From: Clostridiales bacterium
Lineage (GTDB): Bacteria; Bacillota; Clostridia; Lachnospirales; Lachnospiraceae
NCBI GenBank assembly: GCA_021202925.1
Contig: JAJQCD010000015.1
Span: 1 to 56,745, forward strand
Reading direction: 5' to 3'
DNA length: 56,745 nt
A program made the position numbers and the translations under genes. This document shows, piece by piece, positions 14,296 to 23,380 of the stretch. Position 1 is the first letter of the stretch. Each line of letters begins with the position of its first letter. The notes under the pieces were generated by a model, which saw only the letters and a list, made by a program, of their open reading frames with translations, was not told the origin of the DNA and did not search any database.

Positions 14296-15637
14296 ACAGG
14301 AAACGGCAGAGAACATGCGGTCCACATATCCGACCGGAAATGTCTCTGTGCGGATGGCGGAGGCCTCTTTCCCCGCACCGTTTTCCCCCGGACTGGAATT
14401 CAATTCTCCCGCTCACGGAACCTGGAACATCGTCCATACGGGAATGCTCGTGCCGGGCGCACAGCAGATCTATGTCTGCGCTTATAACTGCATGCGGGGC
14501 GTGGTACTGACCGCCGCAGAGATGAACGCCTCCGACCGTTTCTCTTTCGTCATTCTCAGCGAACGGGACCTGATCCTGGAGAACCTGGAGGACGTCACCA
14601 TCGAGGGAGTCACAGACGTCATCCGCAAGCTGAACCGGCGTCCTCCGGCTGTGTTTCTGTTTACCGTCTGTGTCCATCATTTCGCCGGATGTGACTTAAG
14701 GCGCATCTACCGGACGCTGGAAACACGTTTCCCGGATATCGTCTTTGTCCGCTGTTATATGGATCCGATTATGCAAAAGCTCAGTCTGACGCCGGATCAG
14801 AAGCTGCGGAAAGCCATGTATGATCCGCTTCCCATGACCGATGCCGACCCCATGTCGGTCAGTCTCATCGGCAGCGATCTGGTACTGGATGAGACCTCGG
14901 ATCTGAAACGCATTCTCCGGCATTGCGGGCGACGGATACGCGAGACGCCGTCCTGCCGGACCTGGGAAGAATATCTGCAGCTGGCCTGCGGATCGCTGAT
15001 TCTCACCATCTGGCCCAGCGCCCATTACGGAGCCGGGAAACTCGCCGAACGACTCGCAAGACCGTATCTCTATCTTCCATCCTCCTTCGGTTACGACGAA
15101 ATCGAACGGGAACTCCAACAAATGGCGAAGGTGCTTGGCGAACCGGAAACCGGCCTCGATTCCGCCGCCGAACAAAATGACTGCGAGCGGGCGTTGCATG
15201 CAGCGCATGCGGTCATCGGTGATACGACCATCGAGCTGGATTATACCTTTCATCCACGTCCGCTCGGCCTGGCCCGGCTGCTTCTTGCGCACGGCTTCCG
15301 GGTAGAAACCGTTTATCTGGATGCCATCAGCCGCGAGGAAGAGGAGGATTATCACTGGCTTCGGGAACACGCGCCGACCCTGCAACTGACCGCAACGAAT
15401 CACGTCCGTTCACGCGTCATCCCGCGCGATGGCGGCGACCGGGTTCTCGCGATCGGTCAGAAAGCCGCCTGGTTTGCCGGAACCAGGCATTTTGTCAATC
15501 TGGTGCAGGGCGGCGGGCTCTGGGGATACGACGGCATCCGGCGTCTGGCCACGCTGATGACCGATGCTTTTCTCCATGAAAAGGACACGGCTGACCTGAT
15601 TATTCGCAAAGGATGGGGGTGCGAAAGCTGCATATGA
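14276..15637 (+). CDS. Nitrogenase component 1-like protein, D-type (copy 1)
   Basis: A 453-residue homologue of the NifD/NifE/BchN superfamily. Potential cluster ligands are C68 and C72 (ICAYNC-like region) and C132 and C139. The C-terminal GGGLWGYDGIRRL matches the GFDG segment near the end of NifD-type proteins. It is not a true NifD: it is shorter and I do not see the FeMo-cofactor Cys and His contexts. The start at 14276 was chosen for AAGGAGG eleven bases upstream. It overlaps the TM1266-type gene and is ATGA-coupled to the K-type gene. It is paralogous to 24139-25527. Confidence 0.85.
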   Translation: MLRPISEQETAENMRSTYPTGNVSVRMAEASFPAPFSPGLEFNSPAHGTWNIVHTGMLVPGAQQIYVCAYNCMRGVVLTAAEMNASDRFSFVILSERDLILENLEDVTIEGVTDVIRKLNRRPPAVFLFTVCVHHFAGCDLRRIYRTLETRFPDIVFVRCYMDPIMQKLSLTPDQKLRKAMYDPLPMTDADPMSVSLIGSDLVLDETSDLKRILRHCGRRIRETPSCRTWEEYLQLACGSLILTIWPSAHYGAGKLAERLARPYLYLPSSFGYDEIERELQQMAKVLGEPETGLDSAAEQNDCERALHAAHAVIGDTTIELDYTFHPRPLGLARLLLAHGFRVETVYLDAISREEEEDYHWLREHAPTLQLTATNHVRSRVIPRDGGDRVLAIGQKAAWFAGTRHFVNLVQGGGLWGYDGIRRLATLMTDAFLHEKDTADLIIRKGWGCESCI

Positions 15638-16794
15638 GACAGTCTTACCGAATCCTGCCGGTTTACACAGCGGATGTATCCGGAATCTGCTCGGCACTCT
15701 ATGAGCTGGGCGGGATGACCGTCATCCATGATCCATCCGGCTGCAATTCCACCTACAACACGCATGATGAAATCCGCTGGTACGACCAGGACAGCCTGAT
15801 CTACATATCAGGACTCTCCGAAATTGACGCCGTCACCGGCAACGACCAGAAGTTCATCGACGCACTTGTGAAAGCTGTGCGGGAATTGCATCCTGCCTTT
15901 CTTGCGCTTGCCAGTTCCCCGATTCCGTTCATGAGCGGAACCGATTTCCCCGCACTCGCACGGATCGTCGGGAAACAGACCGGCGTTCCTTCCTTTTTTA
16001 TTCCTTCAAACGGAATGCATGATTATGTCCGGGGCGCCGGAGCCGCCCTCGCGCAGATCGCCACATCCTTTGTCACCGAAGGAAAACCGGCGGACAAAAG
16101 CCGCATAAACGGACGGGCAGCAAATATTCTCGGTATGACGCCGCTCGATTTTGCCGCTCCCGGACAGGCCGCTTCCCTGAAACGGCTTCTCTCTGCTCAC
16201 GGCTGGCATACGGTCTCCATCTGGGCCATGGGAGACGGACTGGACGCCATCCGGCAGGCCGGAAGCGCAGACGTCAACCTTGTTGTCTCTTCCGTCGGCC
16301 TTGCCGCCGCCAAAGTCCTGCAGCAAAAATTCGGAACGCCCTACGTCGTCGGACTGCCCACCGGCCTGTTTGCCAGGCAGGTCTTTGCCGCCATGGAACG
16401 AGCCATGGAACAGGGACAAAACCAGTATCCCTGCAAAGACCGAAGTGCAGGAAAGCCGGATTCCACCGTCACCATCATCGGCGAACCGGTAACCTGCGCC
16501 AGCATTGCCGCGGCATTCGAACGACGGCACGGCGTTCCGGTGCGACTGCTCTGCCCGCTCGAAGCTCTCGATGAGGTTCTGGCACCCGGCGATATCCCGG
16601 TTCAGGGCGAAGAGGAAGCCGAGCCGTGGCTTGAGCAGGCCAGGGCCGTCATTGCCGATCCGCTCTACCGCCCTGTCTGCAGCCAGGGAGCGGTATTTTA
16701 TCCTTTGCCGCATGTGGCGTTCTCCGGGCGGATTTATCTGAAACAAATGCGTGATCTGACCACATGGGAGGTGGAATACAATGGGAATGAATGA
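15634..16794 (+). CDS. Nitrogenase component 1-like protein, K-type (copy 1)
   Basis: A 386-residue second component 1-like subunit, expected to pair with the upstream D-type protein. C37 in DPSGCNSTYN sits where NifK-type subunits bind the P-cluster. The C-terminal PHVAFSGRIYL matches the PHxAxSGR motif common in nitrogenase-like proteins and shared with copy 2 (25524-26555). The start overlaps the upstream stop (ATGA at 15634). Its stop overlaps hydF by 14 bases. Substrate or cofactor unknown; scaffold or reductase roles are both possible. Confidence 0.82.
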   Translation: MRQSYRILPVYTADVSGICSALYELGGMTVIHDPSGCNSTYNTHDEIRWYDQDSLIYISGLSEIDAVTGNDQKFIDALVKAVRELHPAFLALASSPIPFMSGTDFPALARIVGKQTGVPSFFIPSNGMHDYVRGAGAALAQIATSFVTEGKPADKSRINGRAANILGMTPLDFAAPGQAASLKRLLSAHGWHTVSIWAMGDGLDAIRQAGSADVNLVVSSVGLAAAKVLQQKFGTPYVVGLPTGLFARQVFAAMERAMEQGQNQYPCKDRSAGKPDSTVTIIGEPVTCASIAAAFERRHGVPVRLLCPLEALDEVLAPGDIPVQGEEEAEPWLEQARAVIADPLYRPVCSQGAVFYPLPHVAFSGRIYLKQMRDLTTWEVEYNGNE

Positions 16795-17995
16795 CACACC
16801 GTCCGGCGAACGGATACATATCGGTTTTTTCGGACGCAGAAACGCGGGCAAATCCAGCCTGGTCAACGCCATCACCGGGCAGGATCTGGCGGTTGTCTCC
16901 GACACGCGGGGAACCACGACCGACCCGGTGCAAAAATCCATGGAACTGCTTCCCCTGGGGCCGGTGATGATCATTGATACCCCCGGCTTTGACGATGAAG
17001 GGGAACTGGGTGCGCTGCGTGTCCGCAAAACCTGCCAGGTTTTAAACCGCAGCGACGTGGCCATCCTGGTGGCGGACAGCACCGAAGGACTGGGGGCATG
17101 TGAACAGGAGCTGATCCGCCTTTTCCAGAAAAAGGAGATCCCGTACCTCATCGCCTGGAACAAATGCGACCTGCAGAAACGACTTCCCGTCGATTCCTCT
17201 CAGGAATGCTGCGTCAGCGCGACCGCCCGCACCGGAATTGAATCACTGAAGGAACGAATCGGACGTCTTGCAAAGACCTCCGACGACAAACTGATGCTGG
17301 CAGGCGATCTGGTTCATCCGGGGGACGTTGTCGTCCTTGTGATCCCCATTGACAAAGCTGCCCCGAAAGGACGGCTGATCCTGCCGCAGCAAATGGTGAT
17401 CCGCGATCTGCTGGAAGCGGACGCGGCGGCAGTCTGCGTCAAGGAATACGAACTGCGCGAGGTCATGGAGCAGTTCCGGACGCCGCCCGCACTGGTCATC
17501 ACAGACAGCCAGGTGTTCGCCAAGGTATCTGCCGACGTGCCTCCCTCGATCCCGCTGACCTCCTTTTCCATCCTCATGGCACGCAAAAAGGGACTGCTTG
17601 ACGCGGCGGTCGCCGGTGTCCGCGCAATCGAGGCATGTAAAGACGGCGATACGATTCTGATCGCGGAGGGCTGCACGCATCATCGCCAGTGCGACGACAT
17701 CGGCAGCGTGAAGATTCCCCGCTGGCTGCGCAATTATACCGGAAAACAACTGCGCATCGAAACCTGCTCCGGCATGACCTTCCCGGACGATCTGTCCCGC
17801 TACTCTCTCATCATCCACTGCGGTGGCTGCATGCTGAATGAGCGTGAGGTACGTTACCGCATGAAATGTGCGCAGGATCAGGGGGTGCCGATCACCAATT
17901 ACGGAACCACCATTGCGTATATACAGGGCATTTTGAAACGGAGCATCGCCATGTTCCCCCACCTGCTCGCCGGGTGGGACGAAACACCGCAATGA
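16781..17995 (+). CDS. hydF: [FeFe]-hydrogenase maturation GTPase HydF
   Basis: GTPase and scaffold on which the 2Fe subcluster of the H-cluster is carried before transfer to apo-hydrogenase. The 404-residue protein has G1 GRRNAGKSS (18-26), G3 DTPG (66-69) and NKCD near residue 130. The C-terminal [4Fe-4S] site C298-T-H300 followed by H346-C347-G-G-C350 fits the CxH-x(about 45)-HCxxC signature. The start follows GGGAGG at nine bases and overlaps the K-type gene. All key residues are intact, so an active HydF is expected. Confidence 0.96.
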   Translation: MGMNDTPSGERIHIGFFGRRNAGKSSLVNAITGQDLAVVSDTRGTTTDPVQKSMELLPLGPVMIIDTPGFDDEGELGALRVRKTCQVLNRSDVAILVADSTEGLGACEQELIRLFQKKEIPYLIAWNKCDLQKRLPVDSSQECCVSATARTGIESLKERIGRLAKTSDDKLMLAGDLVHPGDVVVLVIPIDKAAPKGRLILPQQMVIRDLLEADAAAVCVKEYELREVMEQFRTPPALVITDSQVFAKVSADVPPSIPLTSFSILMARKKGLLDAAVAGVRAIEACKDGDTILIAEGCTHHRQCDDIGSVKIPRWLRNYTGKQLRIETCSGMTFPDDLSRYSLIIHCGGCMLNEREVRYRMKCAQDQGVPITNYGTTIAYIQGILKRSIAMFPHLLAGWDETPQ

Positions 17996-18032
17996 TTCCG
18001 CTTCCTTAAGGAGGAAAGAAGGTGCAACGACA

Positions 18033-19394
18033 ATGAGAACCGAACGGGACGCACTGGGCGAACGTACGCTGCCGGATGACGCTCTCTATGGGATCAACAC
18101 CGCGCGCGCCCTGGAGAATTTCGCGCTGGGCGGCCATCCGGTCCGACACAGCCTGATCCGGGCCATGATCCTGGTGAAAAAAGCCGCGGCACAGACTTAT
18201 CTGCACATCGGCGAGGGACGGCCGGACGTCGAACAGGCCATCGTAGCTGCCTGCGACCGGCTGCTCGCTGCCGATCTGACCACTGCCTTTCCCCTGCAGG
18301 CTCTCCAGGGCGGCGCGGGAACCTCCACCCATATGAATGTCAACGAGGTGCTGGCGAACCTGGCTCTGCGGGAGCTCGGATACGAGCCCGGCCGCTACGA
18401 CATCATCCATCCGCTCGACGATGTAAACCGCGGTCAGTCGACAAACGACGTCTATCCGACCGCGCTCCGGATCGCATCCATCTGCCAGCTCGGTCTCCTG
18501 TCTGAACAGTGTGCGAAGCTGCAGACCGCACTCCAGGAAAAGGAGAATGCCTGGGAGACCATTCCCAAGCTGGGGCGGACGGAATGGATGGATGCGGTTC
18601 CCATCACGCTCGGCGGAGAATTCGGCGCTTACGCCCAGGCCATTGCCCGCGACCGCTGGCGGCTCTACAAGGCAGAGGAACGCCTGCGGGTCGTGAACAT
18701 CGGCGGCACTGCCGTCGGCACCTCCCAGGGCGCCGCACGGCGATATCGCTTCGGCGTCATCGAGGAACTGCGCAGACTGACCGGCATCGGGCTTGCGGCT
18801 GCGGAATATCCCATGGATATCACCCAGAATAACGACGTGTTTGTGGAAACATCCGGCCTTGCCAAAGCTCTTGCCGTCAATCTGATGAAAATCGCCGATG
18901 ACCTGCGGCGGATGAATTCCGGTCCTCACGGCGGACTCGGAGAGATTCGCCTGGCGAAGCTGCAGCAGGGAAGTTCCATCATGCCGGGCAAAGTCAATCC
19001 GGTCATCCCGGAGATGACGATCCAGTGCGCCATCAAAGTCATGGCAAATGATTCCGCCATTTCTCAGGCCGCCTCCCACGGGGAGTTTGAGCTGAATGCC
19101 TTCCTGCCCCTGATCGCCGACTGCATGCTGGAAAATCTGGAATTGCTGACGGAATGCACCCGGTTGTTCCGTGAACGGTGCATCGAACCGTTAGCAGCGG
19201 ACGAAGAGAACTGCCGCAGGCATCTGGAAGCGTCCCATGCGCAGTCCATGGCTTGGATGCCGATACTCGGCTATGACACAGTCGCCGCAATCGTAAAGGA
19301 CTATCCGCCCGAAGAAGCCCGGAAGCGACTGCAACGGGAATCGGAGAGCAAACGAAAGGAGACGGAAGGTGAAGGAAAATCAGATTCGCATTGA
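18033..19394 (+). CDS. Aspartate ammonia-lyase-like enzyme of the aspartase/fumarase family
   Basis: Predicted to release ammonium from L-aspartate (or a related substrate). The 453-residue protein has the superfamily signature GSSIMPGKVNPV (residues 313-324) and the GTST and STNDV-type active-site segments. Genes of this kind occur beside hydE and hydF in several anaerobes, where a role in supplying nitrogen for the H-cluster bridging amine has been suggested. It lies 37 bases after hydF, and its end overlaps the hydE start by 26 bases. A housekeeping aspartase or another lyase of the superfamily remains possible. Confidence 0.88.
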   Translation: MRTERDALGERTLPDDALYGINTARALENFALGGHPVRHSLIRAMILVKKAAAQTYLHIGEGRPDVEQAIVAACDRLLAADLTTAFPLQALQGGAGTSTHMNVNEVLANLALRELGYEPGRYDIIHPLDDVNRGQSTNDVYPTALRIASICQLGLLSEQCAKLQTALQEKENAWETIPKLGRTEWMDAVPITLGGEFGAYAQAIARDRWRLYKAEERLRVVNIGGTAVGTSQGAARRYRFGVIEELRRLTGIGLAAAEYPMDITQNNDVFVETSGLAKALAVNLMKIADDLRRMNSGPHGGLGEIRLAKLQQGSSIMPGKVNPVIPEMTIQCAIKVMANDSAISQAASHGEFELNAFLPLIADCMLENLELLTECTRLFRERCIEPLAADEENCRRHLEASHAQSMAWMPILGYDTVAAIVKDYPPEEARKRLQRESESKRKETEGEGKSDSH

Positions 19395-20448
19395 GCGGCT
19401 CGCGCAGGAGCAAAACCTGTCTGATGAAGATTTCCGGGTTCTGTGGCAGACCATGGATCAAGAGGATGAAGCGTTTCTCTATGCGAAGGCCAGGGAAGCC
19501 TGCCAGCGCGTCTACGGCCGCGAGGTCTATCTGCGCGGCCTGATCGAGTTCTCCAGCTACTGCAAAAACAACTGCTATTATTGCGGCCTGCGAAAAAGCA
19601 ACGCCCACGCCGAGCGCTATCGTCTCACGCAGGAGCAGATTCTGGAGTGCTGCGACGAAGGATACCGTCTCGGGTTTCGCACCTTTGTCCTGCAGAGCGG
19701 CGAGGACCCGTACGGCACCGATGACCGCATCTGCCGGATCGTCGCCGCCATCCGCCAGGCTCATCCGGACTGTGCGATCACCCTTTCCATCGGCGAGAAA
19801 AGCCGTGAAAGCTACCAGGCGTATTTTGACGCCGGGGCGGACCGCTACCTGCTGCGCCACGAGACCGCCGATCCCGTTCACTACCGCGCACTGCACCCAC
19901 CGGAGCTTTCCTGCGAAAACCGCAAGCGCTGTCTCTTTGACCTGAAGGACATCGGTTATCAGACCGGCTGCGGCATCATGGTCGGATCGCCGGGACAAAC
20001 CATCGACCAGCTGTTAGCTGATCTGCATTTCATGAAAGAACTCGGCCCGCATATGATCGGCATCGGCCCCTTCATCCCGCACCGGGATACGCCCTTCCAT
20101 GACCGCGCGCCGGGGACACTCACCGATACCCTGCACCTGTTAGGCATCCTGCGCCTGATGTTCCCGCATGCTCTCCTTCCGGCGACGACCGCCCTCGGGA
20201 CCATTCATCCGCGCGGGCGGGAAAAAGGCATTCTCGCCGGAGCAAACGTCGTCATGCCAAACCTTTCTCCCGCGGCCGTCCGCGGAAAGTATCTGCTCTA
20301 CGACGGGAAAATCTGCACCGGCGAGGAAGCCGCTCAGTGCCACGAATGCATGGAGGCGCGCATCCGCACCACTGGCTATGAGGTTGTTGTCAGCCGTGGA
20401 GACTGGCGACCAGAGGACAACGTCCCCTCCCCGCATCGAACGGATTGA
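19369..20448 (+). CDS. hydE: [FeFe]-hydrogenase maturase HydE, radical SAM
   Basis: Radical SAM enzyme that processes the Fe-Cys-CO-CN synthon in H-cluster assembly. The 359-residue protein carries the CxxxCxxC cluster motif at C65, C69 and C72, preceded by the HydE-typical RGLIEFSSYC. It starts with GTG seven bases after AAAGGAG, inside the aspartase-like gene. In the known pathway HydE acts on the product of HydG, which is not in this window. A biotin synthase-like or PylB-like assignment is less likely given the neighbours. Confidence 0.93.
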   Translation: MKENQIRIERLAQEQNLSDEDFRVLWQTMDQEDEAFLYAKAREACQRVYGREVYLRGLIEFSSYCKNNCYYCGLRKSNAHAERYRLTQEQILECCDEGYRLGFRTFVLQSGEDPYGTDDRICRIVAAIRQAHPDCAITLSIGEKSRESYQAYFDAGADRYLLRHETADPVHYRALHPPELSCENRKRCLFDLKDIGYQTGCGIMVGSPGQTIDQLLADLHFMKELGPHMIGIGPFIPHRDTPFHDRAPGTLTDTLHLLGILRLMFPHALLPATTALGTIHPRGREKGILAGANVVMPNLSPAAVRGKYLLYDGKICTGEEAAQCHECMEARIRTTGYEVVVSRGDWRPEDNVPSPHRTD

Positions 20449-20479
20449 CCATCATTCTGGGAAAATGGAGGAATCTGTA

Positions 20480-21880
20480 ATGAAAACCAAAAAGAAAATG
20501 GAAATGCCGGACACCTGGCTGATTGTATTTGCGATTATTGTCGTGATGGCAGTCCTGACATGGGTAATCCCGTCCGGCGCTTATGAGTATCAGACCATCG
20601 ACGTCAACGGCACGTCCCGAAACGTGGCAATCGCCGGTTCCTATCATCTGATTGACAAGGCCGAGACCACGCGCGCATCCCTGCTTGGCGTCTTTGCCTC
20701 TCTCTACCAGGGCTGCTTAAGCGCCGCGGACATCATCTTTGTCATCCTCTGCTGCGCGGCCACCTTTGGCGTCATGGTAAAAACCGGAGCCTTTCACGCC
20801 GGCATCGGCAAGGTCATCCAGAAGGTCGGTGACCGCGAAAAACTGCTGATCCCGATCCTGATGATCCTGTTTGGTCTCGGCGGTTCCGTCTTCGGCATGC
20901 TCAGTGAATTTTACGGATTTTACCCGCTCGTCGTCGGCATCGCCGTCGCCCTCGGCTACGACGCCATGGTGGGATTTGCCATCCTCGCACTGGGCGAATA
21001 CATCGGCTTTACCGCCGGTACTCTGAATCCCTATACCGTAGCCGTCGCCCAGTCGATTGCCGGTGTGGAACTGTATTCCGGCGTTGGATTCCGGGCCGTT
21101 TCTTTCATCGTATTCATGGGAATCTCCATTCTCTATGTGATGCGATATGCGGCAAAGATAAAGAAAAATCCGGAGCTTTCCATCATGAACGGAGTGTCCT
21201 GCATTCATTCCTTCAAACGGGAAGACCTGGATCAGTATGAATTCAATACCCGGCATGCCCTGATCCTGCTGGACGTCCTCGTCACGCTGATCATTCTGAT
21301 GTTTGGCCTTATGCAATGGGGCTGGGGCTACAAGGAATTATGCGGTCTTTTCATTATCATGTCCGCAGTTGCCGCCTGCTTTGCCGGCTGGGATCCCAAC
21401 ACATACTGCAGGGAGATGCTGGCCGGTATGAGAGGCGTGCTCTGGGGCTGTATCCTCACCGGACTGGCAAAGGGAATCGTCGTGATCATGGAGAACGCCT
21501 GTATCCTCGACACCATCATCTATTTCTTAAGCCAGCTTTTGCAGAACGCTCCGTCTGCCGTTTCCGCTCAGCTCATGCTGCTTGTGCAGACCGTGATTAA
21601 CTTCTTTGTCTCCTCCGGTTCCGGACAGGCAGCCGTCACCATGCCCATTATGGCGCCCCTGGCCGATGCCCTTGGAATCAGCCGCCAGGTCGCCTGCCTG
21701 GCCTATCAGTTCGGCGACGGCCTGTCCAACCTCCTGTGGCCTACCTGCGGCATCGTCATTATCTGCGGCCTGGGCGACATTGACTATTCCCGCTGGCTGA
21801 AATGGTTTGCCAGACTGTTTCTCATTCTTCTGGTTGCGCAGATGATCCTCATTGAAGCAGCCGTTGTGATGGGACTGTAA
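20480..21880 (+). CDS. YfcC-family membrane carrier
   Basis: A 466-residue polytopic membrane protein with about 11-12 hydrophobic helices, of the YfcC family (ion transporter-like superfamily that also holds C4-dicarboxylate and basic amino acid carriers). The substrate cannot be read from sequence. The start at 20480 follows GGAGG at eight bases, 31 bases after hydE, and the gene is followed by an M20 amidohydrolase 24 bases later. Carrier and amidohydrolase pairs usually import and cleave an N-acyl amino acid or dipeptide, which could feed the aspartase-like enzyme; this is inference. Confidence 0.85.
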   Translation: MKTKKKMEMPDTWLIVFAIIVVMAVLTWVIPSGAYEYQTIDVNGTSRNVAIAGSYHLIDKAETTRASLLGVFASLYQGCLSAADIIFVILCCAATFGVMVKTGAFHAGIGKVIQKVGDREKLLIPILMILFGLGGSVFGMLSEFYGFYPLVVGIAVALGYDAMVGFAILALGEYIGFTAGTLNPYTVAVAQSIAGVELYSGVGFRAVSFIVFMGISILYVMRYAAKIKKNPELSIMNGVSCIHSFKREDLDQYEFNTRHALILLDVLVTLIILMFGLMQWGWGYKELCGLFIIMSAVAACFAGWDPNTYCREMLAGMRGVLWGCILTGLAKGIVVIMENACILDTIIYFLSQLLQNAPSAVSAQLMLLVQTVINFFVSSGSGQAAVTMPIMAPLADALGISRQVACLAYQFGDGLSNLLWPTCGIVIICGLGDIDYSRWLKWFARLFLILLVAQMILIEAAVVMGL

Positions 21881-21904
21881 TTCATCCATACAGGGAGGCA
21901 ACAG

Positions 21905-23113
21905 GTGAACGTAACAGACAGAATCCAAAACGAAATGGAACAGCTGCAGGCCGCTCCCCGGGCGATTGCTTTCCGGCGCAGCCTGCATATGTACCCGGAA
22001 CTTTCCGAACAGGAATTTCAAGCCATGGAACGAATTGCCGCAGAGCTTGACGCGCTGAAAATCCCTTATGAGAAGGGAATCGCGCAGACGGGAGTGGTCG
22101 CTCTCATTGAAGGAGGACATCCCGGCCCGGTGGTTGGTCTCCGGGCCGATATCGACGCCCTTCCCATCCAGGAAGAAAACAGAGATGCACCCTACTGCTC
22201 CCGGACTCCGGGCGTCATGCACGCCTGCGGCCACGACGCGCATGCCGCCATTCTTCTGGGAACAGCCATGCTGCTGCAGTCCATGCGGCAGGAACTCTGC
22301 GGCAAAGTCAAACTGTTCTTCCAGCCCGCCGAGGAAACCATCGGCGGTGCGGAACGCATGATTGCGGCCGGATGCCTGGAGAATCCCCACGTGGATTACA
22401 CGCTTGGCCTTCATGTCAGCCCGGCGTTACCCGTAGGAGAAGTCGGCATCAAATACGGACAGATGTATGCCGCATCTGATATGCTGGTCTTACGGATCCA
22501 TGGAAAATCCTGCCACGGAGCCCACCCGGATGAAGGCGTGGATGCCATCCTCATTGCGGCAGCCATTCTCAACCAGGTGCAGACCGTAGCCAGCCGCAAT
22601 TTTTCACCGACCGACTCGGTGGTCTGCTCCTTCGGCTCCATCCACGGAGGCAGCGCGGGAAATCAGATCACAGATTATGTGGAACTGAAGGGCATCATCC
22701 GCACCCTCAACCAGGAGCATCGTCTCTATGCCAGAGGACGGGTAAAAACCATCTGTGAGCAGACCGCAGCGCTCATGGGCGGACGGGCGGAACTGGAAGT
22801 CATTCCCAGCTATTCTCCTCTGATCAACGACGATGGCATCACCGATCTGGTGAAGGAAAACGCCGGGCAGCTCCTGGGGCCGGAGCATGTCGTCCTGGAA
22901 ACGGTTCCCTCACTGGGCGTAGAAGACTTCGCTTATTTCGCGATGGCACGCCCGTCCTGCTTTTTCCACCTGGGAAGCGGCGCGCCCGCCGGGAAGGAGC
23001 CGCAGCCCATTCACAGCAGCCGGTTTGATCTTGACGAACGATGTATCCCAATCGGCATGAGGCTGCAGACGCAGAATGTCCTGACCATCCTCAATGGTCT
23101 GACCCGGCCGTAA
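21905..23113 (+). CDS. M20D-family amidohydrolase, hippurate hydrolase-like
   Basis: A 402-residue metal-dependent amidohydrolase that cleaves N-acyl amino acids. It has RRSLHMYPELSEQE at the N-terminus, the metal-binding C108-G-H110-D111 motif, the PAEE catalytic region and a C-terminal HSSRFDLDE. The start is GTG shortly after GGGAGG. It is the last gene of the hydF-hydE operon, downstream of the YfcC carrier. No strong terminator follows in 23114-23185. The physiological substrate is unknown. Confidence 0.9.
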   Translation: MNVTDRIQNEMEQLQAAPRAIAFRRSLHMYPELSEQEFQAMERIAAELDALKIPYEKGIAQTGVVALIEGGHPGPVVGLRADIDALPIQEENRDAPYCSRTPGVMHACGHDAHAAILLGTAMLLQSMRQELCGKVKLFFQPAEETIGGAERMIAAGCLENPHVDYTLGLHVSPALPVGEVGIKYGQMYAASDMLVLRIHGKSCHGAHPDEGVDAILIAAAILNQVQTVASRNFSPTDSVVCSFGSIHGGSAGNQITDYVELKGIIRTLNQEHRLYARGRVKTICEQTAALMGGRAELEVIPSYSPLINDDGITDLVKENAGQLLGPEHVVLETVPSLGVEDFAYFAMARPSCFFHLGSGAPAGKEPQPIHSSRFDLDERCIPIGMRLQTQNVLTILNGLTRP

Positions 23114-23185
23114 GGAAGCCGGTATTTGCCCCCTTCCGGACAAAACGAATGCCCGATTCCAATACTCAGCCTGCATTTTTCCTGG

Positions 23186-23215
23186 TTGACGAACCGGGCA
23201 CTGGTTCGGTATAAT
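23186..23215 (+). promoter_or_regulatory. Promoter of the NifH-like-hyp operon
   Basis: TTGACG (23186-23191), 18-base spacer and consensus TATAAT (23210-23215). The spacer region contains GAACC (23191-23195) and GGTTC (23203-23207), an inverted repeat that could be an operator between the promoter boxes. Transcription would start near 23222, about 160 bases before the first start codon. Confidence 0.75.
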
Positions 23216-23221
23216 GAGAAC

Positions 23222-23380
23222 CAGAATAAGTCACTGACGGGATGACAGCGTCTACCCGAAAGATCGGACCGATTTGTCTGCGGACTGTGACCGCTGCGGC
23301 TTTCGCCGCACGGGAACCTGGAACCGGGAAAGAAAAGGAATGACTCTTTGTGCCGTCTGTGCAGAAAGGGTCATTTTTTT
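23222..23380 (+). ncRNA. Structured 5' leader, candidate riboswitch or attenuator
   Basis: About 160 untranslated bases between promoter and NifH-like start. Likely helices: GTCAC/GTGAC (23230-23234 with 23287-23291) enclosing CGGG/CCCG (23238-23241 with 23255-23258) and ATCG/CGAT (23263-23266 with 23270-23273); then TGCGGC/GCCGCA (23295-23300 with 23305-23310). An intrinsic terminator ends right at the start codon. AGTCA (23229-23233) is complementary to TGACT (23341-23345) in the 5' arm of that terminator, so a closing helix of the folded domain could act as antiterminator. I could not match it to a known riboswitch class. Confidence 0.6.
23339..23380 (+). terminator. Leader terminator directly before the NifH-like start
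   Basis: An 11-bp stem with one G-U pair (23339-23349 with 23365-23375) and a 15-base loop is followed by a run of seven T that abuts the ATG at 23381. The likely Shine-Dalgarno (AAAGGG, 23365-23370) is in the 3' arm, so the hairpin would also hide the ribosome site. Such a placement is characteristic of conditional attenuation. Confidence 0.8.

Noticed and set aside
23222-23380. Known riboswitch classes (cobalamin, TPP, SAM-I, FMN, guanidine, NiCo)
   Set aside because: None of the class-defining conserved blocks I remember is present in order; the Moco class could not be fully excluded from memory, so no name was given.
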